A stretch of DNA of 64,000 nucleotides from an uncultured Campylobacter sp. (GTDB taxonomy: Bacteria > Campylobacterota > Campylobacteria > Campylobacterales > Campylobacteraceae): NCBI GenBank assembly GCA_937990735.1, contig CALKQT010000014.1, positions 26,990-90,989 of the forward strand, read 5' to 3'. The translations under genes and the position numbers were made by a program. Shown in pieces: positions 63,460 through 64,000 of the stretch. The notes below the pieces were generated by a model. It was not told where the DNA came from, did not search any database, and saw nothing but the letters and a program-made list of their open reading frames with translations. The number at the start of each line of letters is the position of its first letter. Position 1 is the first letter of the stretch.

Positions 63460-63883
63460 TCTCTACCACCAATGTTTTCGCCGCCATATCGTGCAGGCTC
63501 TGACGCGAGTTCGTAAAAAGCGCCACCAAAAATCCCATATAAAAGATCATCTCGCTTATCAACCTAACCGCCGCGCGGATCGCTGCAGTAGCGATATCCA
63601 TAGCGCTGCCGTCGGCGCGGACGCAATAAATTTTAACCGCAAGCTTGCCTAGCGTAGCGCCGTATAGATAGACAAAAATCGCCTGATATAAAAATTTTAT
63701 TATCGCATAATGCAAAATGAATTTCGACGCGATCTTTTGTACCTCAAGATTGCTTCCGCTCTGCGCCGCTGCGACAAGCTCTGGCTCGTCGATAGCAAAT
63801 AGCACGACCACAAAAAGCGTTACGCTCACCGCTTCGTCGATACTAAACGCAATTACGCGCTTGCTAAGCGGAGCGACGATCAA
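63446..63883 (-). CDS. RDD-family membrane protein
   Basis: The 145-residue inner-membrane protein has two to three helices and the RDD pattern: SKRVIAFSIDEAVSVTLFVVVLFA (Arg and Asp in helix one), YGATLGKLAVKIYCVRADG and RAAVRLISEMIFYMGFLVALF, then RQSLHDMAAKTLVV. RDD proteins are of unclear function; some transport ions. The start is TTG 63883, overlapping the purD stop (TTGA). It lies between purD and lptD, as in other Campylobacter. Confidence 0.88.
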   Translation of the reverse strand: MIVAPLSKRVIAFSIDEAVSVTLFVVVLFAIDEPELVAAAQSGSNLEVQKIASKFILHYAIIKFLYQAIFVYLYGATLGKLAVKIYCVRADGSAMDIATAAIRAAVRLISEMIFYMGFLVALFTNSRQSLHDMAAKTLVVEIEKE

Positions 63884-64000
63884 ATTTTATCTCTTAAGGC
63901 TTGGTGCGCGATATCGCGCCTATACTGCGCGCCGCTAAATTTTATATTTTCGCACAGCGCATAAGCCGCATCGCGCGCCTGTTTTAGGCTCTGCGCGACG
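63880..64000 (-). CDS. purD: Phosphoribosylamine-glycine ligase PurD, C-terminal end
   Basis: Only the last 39 codons are in the window; the gene continues past its right edge. The visible end, AQSLKQARDAAYALCENIKF then YRRDIAHQAL, matches the PurD C-terminus (AR..AY....I.F.G..YR.DI). PurD joins glycine to phosphoribosylamine in purine synthesis. It precedes the RDD gene with a four-base overlap. Confidence 0.85.
   Translation of the reverse strand, partial: VAQSLKQARDAAYALCENIKFSGAQYRRDIAHQALRDKI

Noticed and set aside
1..64000. CRISPR array, tRNA or rRNA
   Set aside because: I scanned for regularly spaced repeats and for tRNA T-loop words (GGTTCGA and variants). The TTCGAA-type hits lie inside protein genes such as metN and topA.

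Overview
The window looks like a chromosomal segment of a Campylobacter (Campylobacterota) of intermediate G+C content, such as the oral species C. gracilis, C. rectus or C. showae. The species guess is inference. The genus rests on the gene families and neighbourhoods: PEB4 chaperone, aspA-dcuA, mobA-pldA, ilvE next to an SPFH protein, and purD-RDD-lptD-PRTase-pnp. Coding is dense on both strands. I see no tRNA, rRNA, CRISPR array, insertion sequence or phage gene.

Layout. 0.2-8.7 kb: a two-component system behind a tiny Lys/Met-rich exported protein, methionine ABC ATPase MetN, diaminopimelate dehydrogenase, ValS, and MetQ behind a consensus promoter. 8.7-14.6 kb: PEB4, a DedA protein, AspA, a DcuA-type transporter and a flavodoxin-fold oxidoreductase. 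14.6-16.1 kb holds no convincing gene. 16.1-22.6 kb: a SUKH-like protein, an exported phosphatase, a DIP1984-family protein, a CsgG/DUF4810/DUF799 lipoprotein trio and, divergent from it, a second two-component system. 22.6-30.5 kb is accessory: microproteins, membrane proteins of unknown function, a 27-bp direct repeat flanking an AT-rich gene, two related small exported/anchored proteins and a methyltransferase. 30.7-38.5 kb: AI-2E-type permease, YgbA-like protein, MobA, phospholipase A, IlvE, SPFH protein and HisIE. 38.5-40 kb holds broken genes. 40-46 kb is a five-gene peptidase/amidohydrolase/DcuC operon. 46-57 kb: a frameshifted orphan gene, AccC-AccB, asparaginase, Dcd-TopA, a decaying phosphodiesterase and a KefB-type antiporter. 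57-64 kb: UspA, Pnp, a PRTase-like protein, LptD, an RDD protein and the end of PurD.

How the genes fit together. Much of the metabolism points to aspartate, asparagine and peptide use with fumarate/succinate exchange: asparaginase, PepE, PepT, two M20 hydrolases, AspA, DcuA and DcuC. This suits an asaccharolytic, fumarate-respiring organism.

The most unusual feature is the very high density of the hexamer family RAATTY, both between genes and as in-frame Asn/Ser/Ala-rich inserts inside otherwise ordinary enzymes (PldA, HisIE, a YfcE-type phosphoesterase, a GNAT fusion and a DcuC loop). RAATTY is the methylated motif that governs DNA uptake in C. jejuni, so these inserts may be traces of uptake-sequence accumulation that has reshaped proteins. 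Several genes are broken by one base (38.6 kb at a T7 tract, 46.1 kb at a G4 tract) or are decaying (55 kb).
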